Assembly: GCA_020465985.1 (NCBI GenBank) | Contig: JAANYP010004869.1 | Span: forward strand, 248,001 to 312,000 | Reading direction: 5' to 3' | Source of the DNA: Centrapalus pauciflorus | Lineage: Eukaryota; Streptophyta; Magnoliopsida; Asterales; Asteraceae | Length of the DNA stretch: 64,000 nucleotides | Part shown: positions 1 to 12,330 of the stretch, piece after piece | How positions within the stretch are numbered: position 1 is the first letter of the stretch | Layout of the letters: each line of letters starts with the position of its first letter | Translations under genes and position numbers: made by a program | The notes under the pieces: model-generated | What the model saw: only the letters and a program-made list of their open reading frames with translations | Database searches by the model: none | Told to the model about the DNA's origin: nothing

Positions 1-489
1 TAATTTTCAAGCTGGCGACTTCACTATTTCTGACTTCCGAGAGCAATTGAATTTCTTTCTTTCTTTTGTTTCATTCATATTTTTCGTCTTGTAATAATTT
101 TTTTTTTTTAAAAAAAAATCTCCCTCAATTTGCAGCGATCACACGTTACTCCAAATTTAATGCAAATTCAATCCTTTTCCGAATTACTATTTCTCTTCTT
201 CCATCATTCATTCATGAATCGAATCGAATCGAATTGAAACCTTCATATCGATTCCAATCAAAACCAAGAAAACCCTAGAATTCAATACTCCAACCATCCT
301 GTATTCCTCCTACATTTCCCCCGTTTATCGATCCATTACACATACATACACATAAACCATTGCCAAGATCGCTATCTATCTAACCCTTGTTACCCCTTTG
401 ACTGATCGTGTTGTTCATCATCATCGTAATTATTTGTATTTTTGGGTTTTTCTTCATTGGCCGTGTAAAAAGAGCGGGGTTCATATCAT
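1..489 (+). promoter_or_regulatory. 5' flank and probable 5' UTR of the RING-finger gene
   Basis: Pyrimidine-rich, AT-rich sequence upstream of the first ATG of the RING gene, with no conserved coding frame. Short poly-T and poly-A runs occur around 99-118. No clear TATA box can be assigned, so the transcription start is unknown. The open frame at 66-278 has no recognisable protein features and is treated as UTR. Confidence 0.5.
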
Positions 490-3400
490 ATGCGTCGATT
501 AATGGAAACTACAGGTGTTAGCGTTGATCCCACGAGTTCTGATAATCATGTGAGTAATAGTGTATTAAATTCCTCAAACCCTACATCTCCGACGATGAGG
601 AGAACGAGCAGTAGCAGTTCGTCGCCGTCGCCAAGAACGATGTCGTCTTCTCCGTTTCCGATAATCCGGTTCCTACAAGCACCTGTAACCACTATAATTG
701 AATACTCTGGGGTTCTTCGACCTAGGTCGAATAACCATTATCACGAATCAGAGACTCTCATATCCAATCATCATGATCGTAGTACTGGTTCTGGTACGGC
801 TAGTAATAGTAGTAGTAACGGTGATAATAGTAATGGTGAGGTTTCGATTCGGATAATGAGTGGTGGAGAACAAGAAGACGAACGGGGTGAACCGGCAGCG
901 GTGAACCGTGGAGATGGTGGAGGAGAGAGGGAGATGGGTGATTCGGGTGATGTAAGTGGTGGTAATGGTGGGAGTAATAATAACGTGGATTCAGCTTATC
1001 AACAGCGGTATGATTTACAGCAGGTTTCGAGGTGGATTGAACAAATTCTTCCATTTTCTTTGCTGTTGTTGATTGTTTTCATTCGTCAGCACTTACAAGG
1101 TACTTTTCGGTTTTAATTTCTTTTATTCAATGATTGTTACAAGAACAACTTTTTGTTATTTAGAATGAAACATGTGTGATGATGATTACTGCCCACTTTA
1201 CTTCTTTTTTTGTTCAAGAAATTTACTTTAAATTTTGGAGAAGTATGAACATATTGTCGTTTCGAACAGGCCTGAATGGCTTATTGTGAAGATCGTTTCA
1301 GTGTGTATGGAAGGATCAAGTAGGCTTCCTGGCAATTTCAGTTCTACTGAGTATCAAATAATCACCCTCGTTTAGTCAATTTGATGTTATAAAGACTATC
1401 TCTATTAATCATCTTATACTGATTGGCATGGCCTTATTGATGCTAATATTTGTGTTGGTATATTGACACATGGAGTAATTTTTTCAAGGGATACACTATG
1501 GAGTGTATTTTGGAATTATGCTCTATATTTAGCTGCTGTGGAATGTATTTGAAAAAGAAATGTTGCACATGTGGGGCTTATCTTACCCATGTTTCATGTT
1601 TAACTTCTTTATCTTTTTCACCACATGAGATATTGCATCAACTGAATTTTTTTGCATGGTCATTTGTAGGTATCTTTGTTACAATCTATATAACTGCTTT
1701 CATGTACAAGTCAAATGATATTCTAAGGAAGCAGACAGCTTTAAAGGTAGCAAGCAACTTTCATCGTCTTATTTTGGTGTTAAATATGTGTACGTATCTA
1801 TAAACTGTTGTCTCCTGTTGAGCATAAAACCTGCTTTTTTCAGGGAGAGAGAAAATTATCTGTTCTTGCTGGCTATTGCATACTTTTCATGCTTCATGTG
1901 ATTGGAGTTTACTGGTGGTACCAAAACGATGATCTTTGCTATCCGTTGTTTATGGTTCCACCAACAGCAATACCGCCATTTTGGCATGCTATATTCACCA
2001 TAATTGTAAATGGTATGCTTACATTGTCTCTTCTCTAGCGATGAAATTTTGTGCAATGTATGTACTGCACTTACTGTTGTTATATTTTCTATTTAGAATG
2101 TATCTTCAATCCATGAAATTAAGTCTATGCAGATTTGACACATACCATGTCACATAAAAATAAGTAAGTTTGTGCAGATTTGGCAAATTGTGTGAGTTGT
2201 ATAATGTGTCAAGACATTGAATTTATAATACGGGTCAGATCAGGTCAGGTTGACCCGCTATTTTGCTAACACGTTTTTTTTTTGGAATTTATAAATAGTT
2301 AATATATTAAACATGATTACATAAGTATACTGTTAAAATAAGAGCTGAAATTGTTTAAATAAATTGTTTTAGGAGGTTGTAAGCATTTACATACACTTCT
2401 AGTAACTTGCAACCCATTTCATAATTAGCTTGGTTTTATAAGTTTGACTGTTTTTAGCTGTTGGAGCCTTGGAGGTGAAATATGTTTTTTTGGAAAATGA
2501 ATCAACATTGACCCCTATGGGATCTATTTGCGTAAAACTCATTGCTCCTGCAAGTCTGGCTGCATTTTAAAAGTAGGGAAATTCATTGTTCTTATAGGAC
2601 ATATAAATTTATTGCTTGCAGATACGTTGGTGCGGCAGGCAGCAATGGCTTTTAAGTTGGTATTGCTAATGTACTACAAGAATGGCAGGGGCCATAGTTT
2701 TCGTAGGCAGGTAATGTGATTTAAAAACAAATGTAATTATAAACTAGCTTTGAACATATATCCAGAACGTTCTGATGGGGGTTTTTGTCATTTCAGGGTC
2801 AAATGCTGACTTTGGTTGAGTACACGCTACTGTTATACCGCACATTTTTACCTGCTCCAGTCTGGTACCGTTTCTTTTTAAACAAAGAATATGGGAGCCT
2901 CTTTTCATCTTTGACAACAGGGTTGTATTTAACGTTAAAACTCACTTCAGTTGTTGAGAAGGTATGAGTTGCCTGTCTTCTTATAAGGTCTAACTTCAGA
3001 TTTTTTTTAAATCCTCTCGCTTTATTTCTCAGATTGGATCTTTCTATGCTGCTTTAAAGGCATTATCACGAAAGGAAGTTAATTATGGATCATATGCAAC
3101 AACTGAACAGGTATGAAGGAATTCAACCTCATAACAATTAGATGTAGCATTGGCTTTACCATTGTACTTGAGAAACCACAAGAAAAATATCCGAAAGGCA
3201 TGAAGTATTTATGAGCATCTTTTGATGTGATCTAATACAATTAACTCAAGTGATTGATGTGATCTAATACAATTAACTCAAGTGATTGATGTGGGAATGA
3301 GAGTTTATTCCAGCAACCAAAAAAAATTCCAAAAACGTTGTTCTAAAAAAGTCCTTGAACACTTTACGTATCCTTGCCAAAAATTTGTTGGCAACTAAGC

Positions 3401-6400
3401 ATGATGGTTGTTTAATTTTGGGACTTGGGAGTTAGAACAAAGTATGCCATTTACATAAGTTGATCAATCCTAATAAAAATGAAGAGAAGTTTGTAAAGGA
3501 AAAGAATGGGATATGAAAGCATACACTGTTTTCTTCTGCACTTTGCTCAACTTTGTCCTGTACAAATGACTTGAAAATGAATAACTATTTAGAACTAAAA
3601 AATACAGATTGAAAATTTTATCCACGTTTGTACTTAGCATGAGAGCATGCCATGATATATCAATCGTAGTATTCCATTTGTTGCAACGTAAATGTTGCAT
3701 ATAGCTACGTCTCAATCTGAAGTTACCTTAGGTGATGTTTGTTTTCCTTTTAATGGAACCGTTAAGAGGCCATTTAACCTTGAATGAGTCTCTTAATGGT
3801 TCCATTAAGAAGTATACAAACATCCTCTTACATAATCTGAAAATCTGAAACTTCTGTTGCTTATTAATACAAAATAATGGTGGCATTAATTTTTTTTTTT
3901 TTTTTTTTTTGCATTTCTAAAGGACAAATCAGAAAATCTTACATGAGAGGGTGAACTTCTCCTATCTATCCACTGATGAACCCCTATAACTCACTAGACA
4001 ATAGACAATTCTGGGATTTGATTATTTGAATGCATGGGTCTCAAGTCATTCACCACTTGAGCAAGACAGAAAGATTCCTTGCGTTTACAAATATTGACAC
4101 GCAATATACTGATCACCCTTTTCAAGCTACATGTATAAATGCAGATGTATCCTTTTTTTTTTCTGAGGAATTTTTGTTTGTACAATTCATTCTTGTAAGA
4201 TAATTTCTGTGTTCACTTGCAGGTGAGTGAGGCAGGAGATTTGTGTGCTATTTGCCAGGAAAAGATGCAGACTCCAATTTTGTTGCGCTGTAAACATATT
4301 TTCTGTGAAGACTGTGTTTCAGAATGGTTAGCAACTTTACATCTTCCTATTGATATTAATTTCTTTCTCATACAAGCTAGCTAATATAAAGCAACAGCTT
4401 TCAGTAATTCAGTTTATTCCATATTAATGAAAATGAATATCAACAAGGGACATTACTCAAACTTCCTCATAAGATCAAACTAGATGGGGTCTATATACAG
4501 AAAAGGTCCAGCTAGGGGTGGACGTACATAATCCGCAGGATATGAACATTCATGCTTATAAAAAAAATCCAAGTGTTTTGAGGGTACAACAATAAAAAGA
4601 AATAGTAAGGATAAATGACACTAAATAGTAACCGAGTGTTTCAATTTTGTTCCACCTAGGCCATTCAATATTTTCTTTGAGAGGTTTAAGCACTCGAGTT
4701 TCAATTTTGTTCCAATGTTGTTAATTTTTTTAGTGGAAGCCTAGAGTAATTATGAGTGCACATGTATATACAATGTGTAGAGTATGATATTCTTTTCCTT
4801 TGTTTTATGTTACATTTCAAAATCATAGTCTATATTTTTAGAAGGGGTAAAGCTACACAAATGCATTACGTTTTTGAGATTACTCAAAGTTACTTTTTTT
4901 TTTTACCTGGATGGTACTTGTATTCAGTTTCATTTGTTAATATGGTATTTTTGGTTACTGGTGACCAGTTCTGTTGGTTAACATATTGACATGACATTTT
5001 CTATACTTTCTTTTACCTGGATGGTAATTGTACTCAGTTTTACCTTGTTGATATGATACTTTTGGCGAATGGTGATCGATTTTATTAGTTAAAAATGTTG
5101 ACGTGACCCCAATTCAATTACCTAGGTGATATCACCTACCCATCCTATGGTGAAATCACCCAACCATTTTTAAATGTGTATGTTTTCTCCTGTGAGGAAG
5201 ATGACCATTAGTTTTTTTTTTTTATTATGGTAATATTAAACCTGTCACCTTGGGTAAACAACTGACATGTCAGCAAAAACCCGGTTACAAAGTATATATT
5301 GATCGGTTGTATTGGAGTACAAGTACCATCCATGTAAAGAAGGTACAATGTGCATATGACTAAGCTGAAAAAGGTTCGTTGCCATGTCATGTATAAGTCA
5401 GCAGACTCATTGTGAAACTTCAGCACAAAAACGTACATCATCTTCTTCCTTCTTCCAGTGACAAGTACCATATTGAGTCATATTCGAGTAGAAGTATCAT
5501 CTGACTGAAAAAATAATTTGGTCATTAAGTAATTTTAGTAAAGTACGTTGCATTTGTGTGGCTTTAATCCTCTTTATGAATAGATTTGGGTTCAAAAGAG
5601 AACCTTGTCTATTGAAAGAACCGTGAGAACCAAAATTTAAAGTTCTTTACAAGTATTTTCAGTTTTTTCTGTTCACTTCTATGTTTATATTAACATTATA
5701 ATAATTGCTTATATAAAAATTCACATGGTTTTTTTTTTTTTTTGTTTTTTTTGGTCTTGTAAGATCTCTAAAATGTTATGTGAATGTATGGACGTTATGT
5801 GAATAAAAATGTACGCAGATTGGTGTGAATGTATTTTTTAACGAACTTACAAAAATAGAAAACATGTGAAATTATATATAGACTTTTAATGTTAAGTTAA
5901 GCATAGAAATGATATATTTTTTTTTAAAGAAATGATTTTAGGCTTGGTTTCTTTGATGCTTCCTATAGATGTGGTTCTCTCTTGAACCTTCTCTTATATA
6001 AGTGTAAATCATATTACATAGTAAAAAGATTAAAAAATGTGATAAAATCATGTTATACAAGTTTAACCAAAAGTAATATGGTTTCTATGAACCTCTAAAA
6101 AATTTATTAGTATTGGAACGAAATTGAAACTGGAGTGGTTAAACATCTTAGCATTAGTTTTGAGTTACCTAGGTGAAACAATTAAGAGACTTAATTACTA
6201 CTTAGTAACATATACCAAATAAAAAATGTGATTCCGTCAAATTGTGCATACTCTTGTTGGAAATCCCTAGAAAGCCGATAGGCATAACCTAGCTCCAGCT
6301 TGTAGGCGGATCTGAGAATTGCAGAGTGGTCCCCTATTATAAGGAATTGTGCATATACTAGAAAAGGAGAATGATATAAAAAATTTGACAGAATATAAAG

Positions 6401-6819
6401 CAGTGGAACTACTAGATTAATAGTTGAACTAGCTAGAGGGAGGGAAACAACTAACAAACAAGACTTTCTGGTCAAGTTTTTATGAAAATGACTGTTTTGA
6501 CCCTGTAATGAATGATCTCCAGTGGTTGAGGATGGGTGGTGTTATTACTGAAGTTTCATTTTATAAGTTAGGATGTTGATGAATTACTCTTTTGAAGGGT
6601 GTGGTCGCCTCTCAAATTTGTTTGAACCATGTAGAATGCATTAATTATGGTTCCTGAACCATTTCTATTCATATCACCTTTACTTATTAGAGTTTTGACA
6701 ACCTGATTCTCAGGTTTGAAAGAGAAAGGACCTGCCCATTATGCAGAGCTTTGGTCAGACCAGCCGATATACGATCGTATGGGGATGGCTCAACGAGTTT
6801 GTTCTTCCAGTTGTTCTAG
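490..6819 (+). CDS. RING-finger membrane protein, RNFT1/RNFT2-like E3 ubiquitin ligase
   Basis: Eight exons: 490-1099, 1670-1746, 1844-2012, 2622-2710, 2797-2961, 3033-3110, 4223-4326 and 6714-6819. All introns are GT-AG and phases agree, giving 465 residues. The first ~170 residues are Ser/Asn/Gly-rich and probably disordered. Hydrophobic segments follow at about 187-198, 204-217, 234-254 and 270-300, with a weaker one near 345. The C-terminus holds a C3HC4 RING: C404, C407, C419, H421, C424, C427, C438 and C441, ending 24 residues later. This order (disordered N-terminus, membrane helices, C-terminal RING) matches RNFT-type ligases, which act at the ER in animals; the plant role is inference. 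The start at 490 is the first in-frame ATG of the open frame; a second Met is five codons on. The last two introns are long (1.1 and 2.4 kb) and hold repeats. Confidence 0.92.
3224..3287. repeat. 32-bp perfect tandem duplication in intron 6 of the RING gene
   Basis: Two adjacent identical 32-bp units beginning GATGTGATCTAATACAATTA, followed by the start of a third (GATGTG). It lies inside the 3111-4222 intron and looks like replication slippage. Confidence 0.85.
3728..3830. mobile_element. Small foldback MITE in intron 6 (TTAATGGNNCCATTAAG family)
   Basis: About 100 bp that folds on itself. The left arm runs TTAGGTGATGTTTGTTTTCC then TTAATGGAACC. The right arm runs GGTTCCATTAAGAAG then ACAAACATCCTCTTA. 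Related copies occur at 7883-7984 and, in part, near 27150-27200. No coding capacity. Confidence 0.6.
4844..5570. mobile_element. Non-autonomous TIR element inside intron 7 of the RING gene
   Basis: The left end GGGGTAAAGCTACACAAATG is matched in inverted orientation by the right end CATTTGTGTGGCTTTAATCC. The inner arms also mirror each other (GATGGTACTTGTA on the left; TACAAGTACCATC on the right). About 730 bp with no transposase. The target duplication is not clear, so the superfamily is open. It lies between the two RING-encoding exons but does not disturb the splice sites. Confidence 0.6.
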
Positions 6820-7204
6820 ACTAACAGTTTCCATCTGGGCATGCAGACCATGTGCTTTCTCGGGCACCATTTTCCTCGGAGCTCTGTTCGATTGTGAACT
6901 ATTCTTCGACCGCCCCAAGCTATAACCAGTATTACTAAAAAGTTTTTGGCATGCCCTCTTCCCCTCAAATTGTACAGTTGAGCTGCCTCTAATTAGTAAT
7001 ATATTGGTACACAAATTACATATAATATATCACATGATAGGATATTTTTAATCTCATCTTTGGACTTTAAATATCTGGAAATAACGTAATGGATGTGTAA
7101 GGATGATTACAATTATTATACGCCGGGAATTGAATGATATATTTTAGTTGACTATGAAACTTCAAATCTGTGAATATTTGTCTTCTTGCCATAGCGAGGT
7201 TACA
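6820..7204 (+). other. 3' UTR and downstream flank of the RING gene
   Basis: Non-coding sequence after the TAG at 6817-6819. Open frames here are short shadows. The poly(A) site cannot be fixed by eye. Confidence 0.4.
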
Positions 7205-8098
7205 CCCTCCTTTTACACACACATAAACTTTTATGCGTCTAGGAATCTCTAGCAACTTTTATGCATCGTATTAACTACCAAAGGTGCATTAAAAGTATTT
7301 GTGGAATAATAATTATATGGAAATTAATTAATTAATTAAAAATAGATTAGGTTAGATTAGGAAACAAATTAATATATTAAACAACCTACCTAATATCTCC
7401 TCTCATTTCCCTTCCCACCTCTCTCTCCCATTCCGATCATCTCTCTCCCTCTCTTCCAATCCGACCCCGCGCACACAGTCTTTCCCTCTCTCTGTGTGTG
7501 CTTGCATAACCATGGTGGTTTGAATGTGACGCATCTCCATGATGGTTCAAAGGTGATCATGGTTCTATGTTGATGGTGGTTCGAAGATGAACATGTTGGT
7601 TCTATAATTCATGGTCGGGAATGTTTGAATCCGAATGACCATGTTGATATTTAGTTTTAAATCCGGATGAACATGAAGATGAACGATGATGCAAGCACGA
7701 AAATAAGCACGATGCATGGTCGAATCTAGATTTATGGATTTGTATACATTTTGTTAAATTTGGAAGTGTATTAATTTAATTTAATTTATCATTTATCATT
7801 TAATTATATGATTGAATATCCAATTAACATAAAATTTAAATTAACATGACTAATTATATATTTTTACCAAACTACCATTCACTTAGGGGTTGTTTGTTTA
7901 ATTCTTAATGGAATCATTAAGAAATCATGCAAAGGTAAAATGACTTCTTAATGATTCCATTACGAGGTAAACAAACATGGTCTAAATGCATCTGATACCT
8001 TGCATTACGAGATGTATGATGTATGTTGCATCACAAGATGAATTTGATCCAATGACTATAAATTGGTTCCTAGATGAATAAATGTTCTCAATTGAACC
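7205..8098. mobile_element. Probable long TIR element of the GATGCAT/TTGAACCC family
   Basis: The left end carries AACTTTTATGCATCG-like sequence. The right end has GATCCAATGACTATAAATTG followed by TTCTCAATTGAACCC, the terminal arrangement also seen at 13744, 15263, 17182, 31639 and 32012. The interior shares stretches with 12896-13744, such as ATATGGAAATTAATTAATTA and CT-rich tracts, in opposite orientation. No coding capacity. A foldback MITE is nested at 7883-7984. Outer limits are approximate. Confidence 0.4.
7883..7984. mobile_element. Foldback MITE nested in the 7205-8098 element
   Basis: Inverted arms: TTGTTTGTTTAATTCTTAAT with GGAATCATTAAG on the left; CTTAATGATTCC and GAGGTAAACAAACA on the right. 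Same family as 3728-3830. About 100 bp, non-coding. Confidence 0.55.
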
Positions 8099-8110
8099 CG
8101 ACACACACAC

Positions 8111-8460
8111 AGTAAACCCTTCAATTCAGTGAGAACATGAGAACCACTCTAAAATTTATGCATTTAATGTATAAAAATATGCATTTTATTAAAACATTTG
8201 TGCATCTCATTATAAATTTGTTCACTTTATGTACGAATTTGTGCATTTGACAAAATTTGTGTGTTTAATGTATAATTTAATGAATTTAAATTTTGAAGGT
8301 AATTTTAATGTTAGATTATGATATTTATTAATATTGAAGACCAATAATGATTTTAAGTTATAAAGTTAATTTTTAAATTTGTGCATTTGATGTACAAGTT
8401 TATGCATTTTAGAGTGGTTTTCATGTTCCCACAGAATTAAGAGGTTACAGGAACCAACCC
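8111..8460. mobile_element. MITE of the GAGAACC / TTGTGCATTTGATGTA family (second copy)
   Basis: Shares the order of motifs of the better-preserved copy at 45433-45851: GAGAACCACTCTAAAA on the left, repeated TTGTGCATTTGA in the middle, ATTTTAGAGTGGTTTTCA and GGAACCAACCCTATA on the right. It is followed by a TA/CA microsatellite, as are other members. Confidence 0.6.
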
Positions 8461-8538
8461 TATACACACAGATATATACGTATACATACACACACATATA
8501 CATACACATACACACACATATAGACACACACACACGTA
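8461..8538. repeat. Compound (TA)/(CA) microsatellite
   Basis: Interrupted TATACACACAGATATATACG-type alternation immediately right of the 8111-8460 MITE. Confidence 0.8.
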
Positions 8539-8812
8539 CCAGAGTGGATATATATAACCACCATCATCGTCATATTGGAAGAAAGGAATATGGAAGGAAA
8601 GAGAAACCACAGGGGAAAGAACTCAAGAAACATATATGGTCATCACTGAGAGTGCAGTTTGTTCAACCACTTTGTGTTTTTTTTTCCTCTTACGACTCCA
8701 AAGAAATCTCAGGTGACAGGGCTTCAAAACACCGACACTAGCCATGTTTTAGCAATTGCGACGGGGATTTACCATATGTAAATGTAACATTGGATCTTTG
8801 AATATATTTGGG
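8539..8812. other. Intergenic sequence, nothing recognised
   Basis: AT-rich unique-looking sequence. The open frame at 8544-8741 has no recognisable domain. Confidence 0.4.
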
Positions 8813-9088
8813 TTGCCTTTGGTTCTTGGAATTGGAGCCGAATGAAATGGAATTTAAAATTTATATGTTTGGTGGTGACAAAGAAATAAATTTTAGTGTT
8901 GGTCGATGATATAGGTTGGAATTTAATGCATGTTTGAGTTGGTAGGAATGCCAAATTTTTATAAACAAAGAAATTAATGACAAATAATTACAATTTAACA
9001 CTTCAACTTTGTTATCAAAAGTTCAAAAACAAGTTAAAATTTTTTAAATTCCAATTGCTTTGATTTTTATTCCGTGAACCAAACGTCA
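8813..9088. mobile_element. Possible MITE with imperfect inverted termini
   Basis: The left side TTGCCTTTGGTTCTTGGAAT mirrors the right side ATTCCGTGAACCAAACGT; internal ATGGAATTTAAAAT and AAATTCCAATTGC also mirror each other. The target duplication is not clear. About 275 bp, non-coding. Confidence 0.4.
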
Positions 9089-9687
9089 TATTATTGTATT
9101 CACAAATTTAATAAACTTTTAGAATGGTCAAAAAAGGTTAAATTGTGTTGACAACATCTTTTTTCTCAATACACAACAATTTCACTTTAATATATCCTCA
9201 ATATTACTTTTATGAACTTTACATTATATTCTCTCACAGTAAGGGTAAAATATTATTATTATATTTATATAAAATTATTGTGTATAAAGAAAATATGTTG
9301 TGTACAAATCACCTCCCATTTAACATACCTTAGAGGAGACAAAGTCCCATAACAAATTAAATGTTGAAGCTTCAAACCAAAAAATATCAATTTTATGGCA
9401 AGTTTCTTTCACAAAACAATTTTTTACAGTTTTAACTTTTAAGGAAAAGATATTTCGTTACTAAAGAGAAATAGCCACCACAGAAGAACAGTTTTTTGTA
9501 AGTTGCTCCCTTTACTTGACAATCAATGCAACAGGAAAATTGTTATTTATACTTACAATTACAAGTATAATTATAATCACAATTACTAGAATAGATAACG
9601 TGACTATGTGAGTATAATCATATTTATATGGATGAAATCATGAAATTATAGTCATAACATGAAATTTTTATAAATATAAATTTAAAA
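9089..9687. other. AT-rich intergenic DNA
   Basis: No gene, inverted repeat or tandem repeat recognised. Confidence 0.4.
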
Positions 9688-10018
9688 GTAAAGGTTTATT
9701 ATGAAAAAAACCAACATGTTTTCACGTTTTTTGCGTTTTCGTCATTCCATGTTTTTTTTTTCCATAAAAAACCTCAAGTTAGTCTTATCTTTTTGGTTTA
9801 GTGAAATTTGGACATTAGACCCCGATTATAATTTGTGAACCGGGTTTTAAAAAACTAAAAAAACCGGGTTCTAATGTCAAATTTTCACTAAACCAAAAAG
9901 AAAAGTATAACTTGAGGACTTTTATGGAAAAAAGTAACACGGAGGGACGAAAACACAAAAAACATGAAAACATGTTGGGTTTTTGTTTTTTTTTTTTTTC
10001 CATAATAAGCCCTAAAAC
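9688..10018. mobile_element. Foldback (long inverted repeat) element
   Basis: Two arms of roughly 130-150 bp mirror each other. The left arm has TTTATTATGAAAAAAACC, AACATGTTTTCACG and TTTTTGGTTTAGTGAAATTT. The right arm has AAATTTTCACTAAACCAAAA, CATGAAAACATGTTGGG and CATAATAAGCCCT. The centre is short and holds CCGGGTTTTAAAAAACT. No coding capacity. Confidence 0.7.
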
Positions 10019-10429
10019 TAAATACATAACGTATTCATATACGAGACCTCATGTCCACATCTAATAAAGAGATCATGAAAAAGAAAAAAAAACGTGTGTT
10101 TTAGGTTAACATTAAGCACAAATATAGAAGTCAAGAAAAATAAAATCAATCCATTTTATAAAAATTAAGACAAATTTTAGCTTTATGATATTTTATAGCT
10201 ACATTGCTTTCTTATAAATCAAAATGAAACGAGTAAAAAATTATAATAAATTTCAGCAATTTATATGTGCGTAAATCAACGAATTTGGTATCAATAATTT
10301 AAAATTCTTAGGCTATAAGGGTTGTGTTATACGTACATTATCATAATTAACTCATACTAATCATACCTCTCTCTCTCTTGATATTTGTTAATGATGTGGA
10401 ACCATTGATGAAACCTAAATGCTACATGT
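10019..10429. other. AT-rich intergenic DNA
   Basis: No supported gene or complete repeat. A short CT run (CTCTCTCTCTCTT) is at 10367-10379. Confidence 0.4.
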
Positions 10430-11992
10430 TTTTTAAAAGGTTAAATATAAGAAGTCTGAAAATCACGTCTGAAACTAAAACGCGGTTTTAAGATTTGAAA
10501 TCTGAAATTAATAGGTGATCCCCAAAACTGTTTGTTTGGTAACATGAAACATTTAAATTTATTACTTAAAATATATATTAAATTAATTATATATTATAAT
10601 TAATTATATATTATAATTAATTATATATTATAATTAATTGATTTATATAAAAAATTAATTTAAATTAATTGACTATATATTATAATTAATTAGTTTAAAT
10701 AAAAAATTAAATTAATAAAACTAAATGGATATTATAATTAATCAATTAATTTATATAAACAAAATTAAATTAAAATAATTAAATTAACTAATTATATATT
10801 ATAATTAATTAACTTATATAAAAACTAATTGAAAAAAATGGTGGTAGGTCATTGCTATGAATAAGGGGTTGGTGGAAGGTTTTTTGGAAAGAAAATGATG
10901 GATGTGGGAGAGTTTTTAGCCAAATAATGGTACTTTTAACAATTATTTACCAAAACATAGTACTTTAGGTTTTATTTACTAAAACATGGTAGTTTTGCTT
11001 TTAATCCATTTTTTTATAAATGGTTCTTCTTTTCTTTTTATTTTTTTCTTAATAAAATTTTCAAAATAATTTTTTTTCACCCAATTCTTTTTTTACTCAC
11101 TTTAAATTTCATCAAGAAAATTTGACATAAAATCATACAATTTTCATTGATGTACGATTCAGTGAAAAAAAAAATCATAAAATTAATTCTTAATTTCAAT
11201 CCATTAATTAATTAGAAGCTTGCTAGTTGTAGATTATTTTGAAAATTAAAATTGATGGATTCATGTATGAGTCATTTGGTTGACACATACAATTATTTTT
11301 TCACTCAATTTTTTTCACTCAATTCTTTTATTACTCACTTTGACATAAAATCATACATCATGTATAATTATATGGTTTTATTTGTATTGATAAAGTTAGT
11401 TTTCTAATATGAACCCATTGCATGATTTTTAAATTTAGTTGTTTTGATCGATTAATTGAAAAATATTGTTATTTATCTCTGTTGGTTAAAATTGAACATT
11501 GATCTTTGTAATTTAGTTTGTAGTGGGTAGAAAAAGAATCAATTTGAAAAACAAAAATTTTGAAAACAATTTTTTTTTTTAAAAAGATTGAGTAAAAAAA
11601 AAAGATCATTTAAAAAAAATTAAGACAGCCAATTTTGGATAAAAGATTTGAATAAAAAAAGGTTAGGTGTAAATCATCATTCTTTATTAGGCTTAACATC
11701 AAAAACTACTACATTTTAGTAAATAAAATTAAAACTACTACTATCTGGCAAATAAATATACAAAATACAAGGGTTTAGTAAAAAACTCGATGTGGGATAG
11801 TGTTTGTAAAGGAAAGATGAACAACCTCTTAAACTTTTTTAAATTTATTATTCCTTTTAAATTAATAGGTAAATTCAAAAGATACACACTTTTAGGTTTG
11901 AAATTAAACAAACAATCTTAAATTGCTTTATATCTGAAATTTGGATTTAAAACCTTTTAAGAGGCTTTTAATGCCAAACAAACAACGCCTTA
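10430..11992. mobile_element. Degenerate TIR element of the GTCTGAAAATCACGTCTGAAA family
   Basis: The left end carries AAAAGGTTAAAT then GTCTGAAAATCACGTCTGAAA. The right end has CTTTTAAGAGGCTTTTAATG then CAAACAAACAACGCC. The same end motifs occur at 39777-40198. The interior is very AT-rich and includes the 10560-10830 repeat; other insertions are likely. Limits approximate. Confidence 0.4.
10560..10830. repeat. AT-only repeat of TTATATATTATAATTAA units
   Basis: About seven imperfect copies of a unit close to ATTATATATTATAATTAATT, the first three nearly perfect in tandem and the later ones spaced by AAATTAAATTAA-type sequence. Confidence 0.75.
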
Positions 11993-11999
11993 ATTAAGG

Positions 12000-12330
12000 T
12001 TGTCGCTTCACCTGTGGTAGCCTAGTAGGACAGAAGACTTATCGCGATGCCCACAGACCAATTTACGATGTCTCCGCCGTTGACGTTTATCAAGCAGGCC
12101 ACGTGGATTGGCCAGGGTTTTCTTCGGCTAATGAGACCTTGATCTCAAAGTCTTCATAGTATCTTTTTGATAGGCACCTCTATTTGTTCATGTCAGGATT
12201 CAATGTTGTTGATGTAGTTGTTATTCTTTTTTGTTTTCGTCTTGATTGGGTTGGTGTTCAGTATACCGTCACAATAGGAGAGAGAGACGTGTTACATTAA
12301 TAAGGTGGGAATGTGTGTTTAGAATAATCC
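12000..12330 (+). other. Less AT-rich orphan segment, possible gene or retroelement remnant
   Basis: About 12006-12170 is clearly less AT-rich than its surroundings. One + frame is open for most of 12006-12300 with a single stop near 12157. No domain is recognised and no start or splice structure is convincing. It may be a captured gene fragment or the tail of an old retroelement. Confidence 0.25.

Noticed and set aside
800..1054. Minus-strand His/Tyr-rich frame opposite exon 1 of the RING gene
   Set aside because: A shadow of the Ser/Asn/Gly-rich coding exon.
1450..2157. Longer plus frames at 1450-1803, 1808-2038 and 1936-2157
   Set aside because: They contain true exons 2 and 3 but read into introns. 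The spliced model is preferred because GT-AG sites and phases fit.
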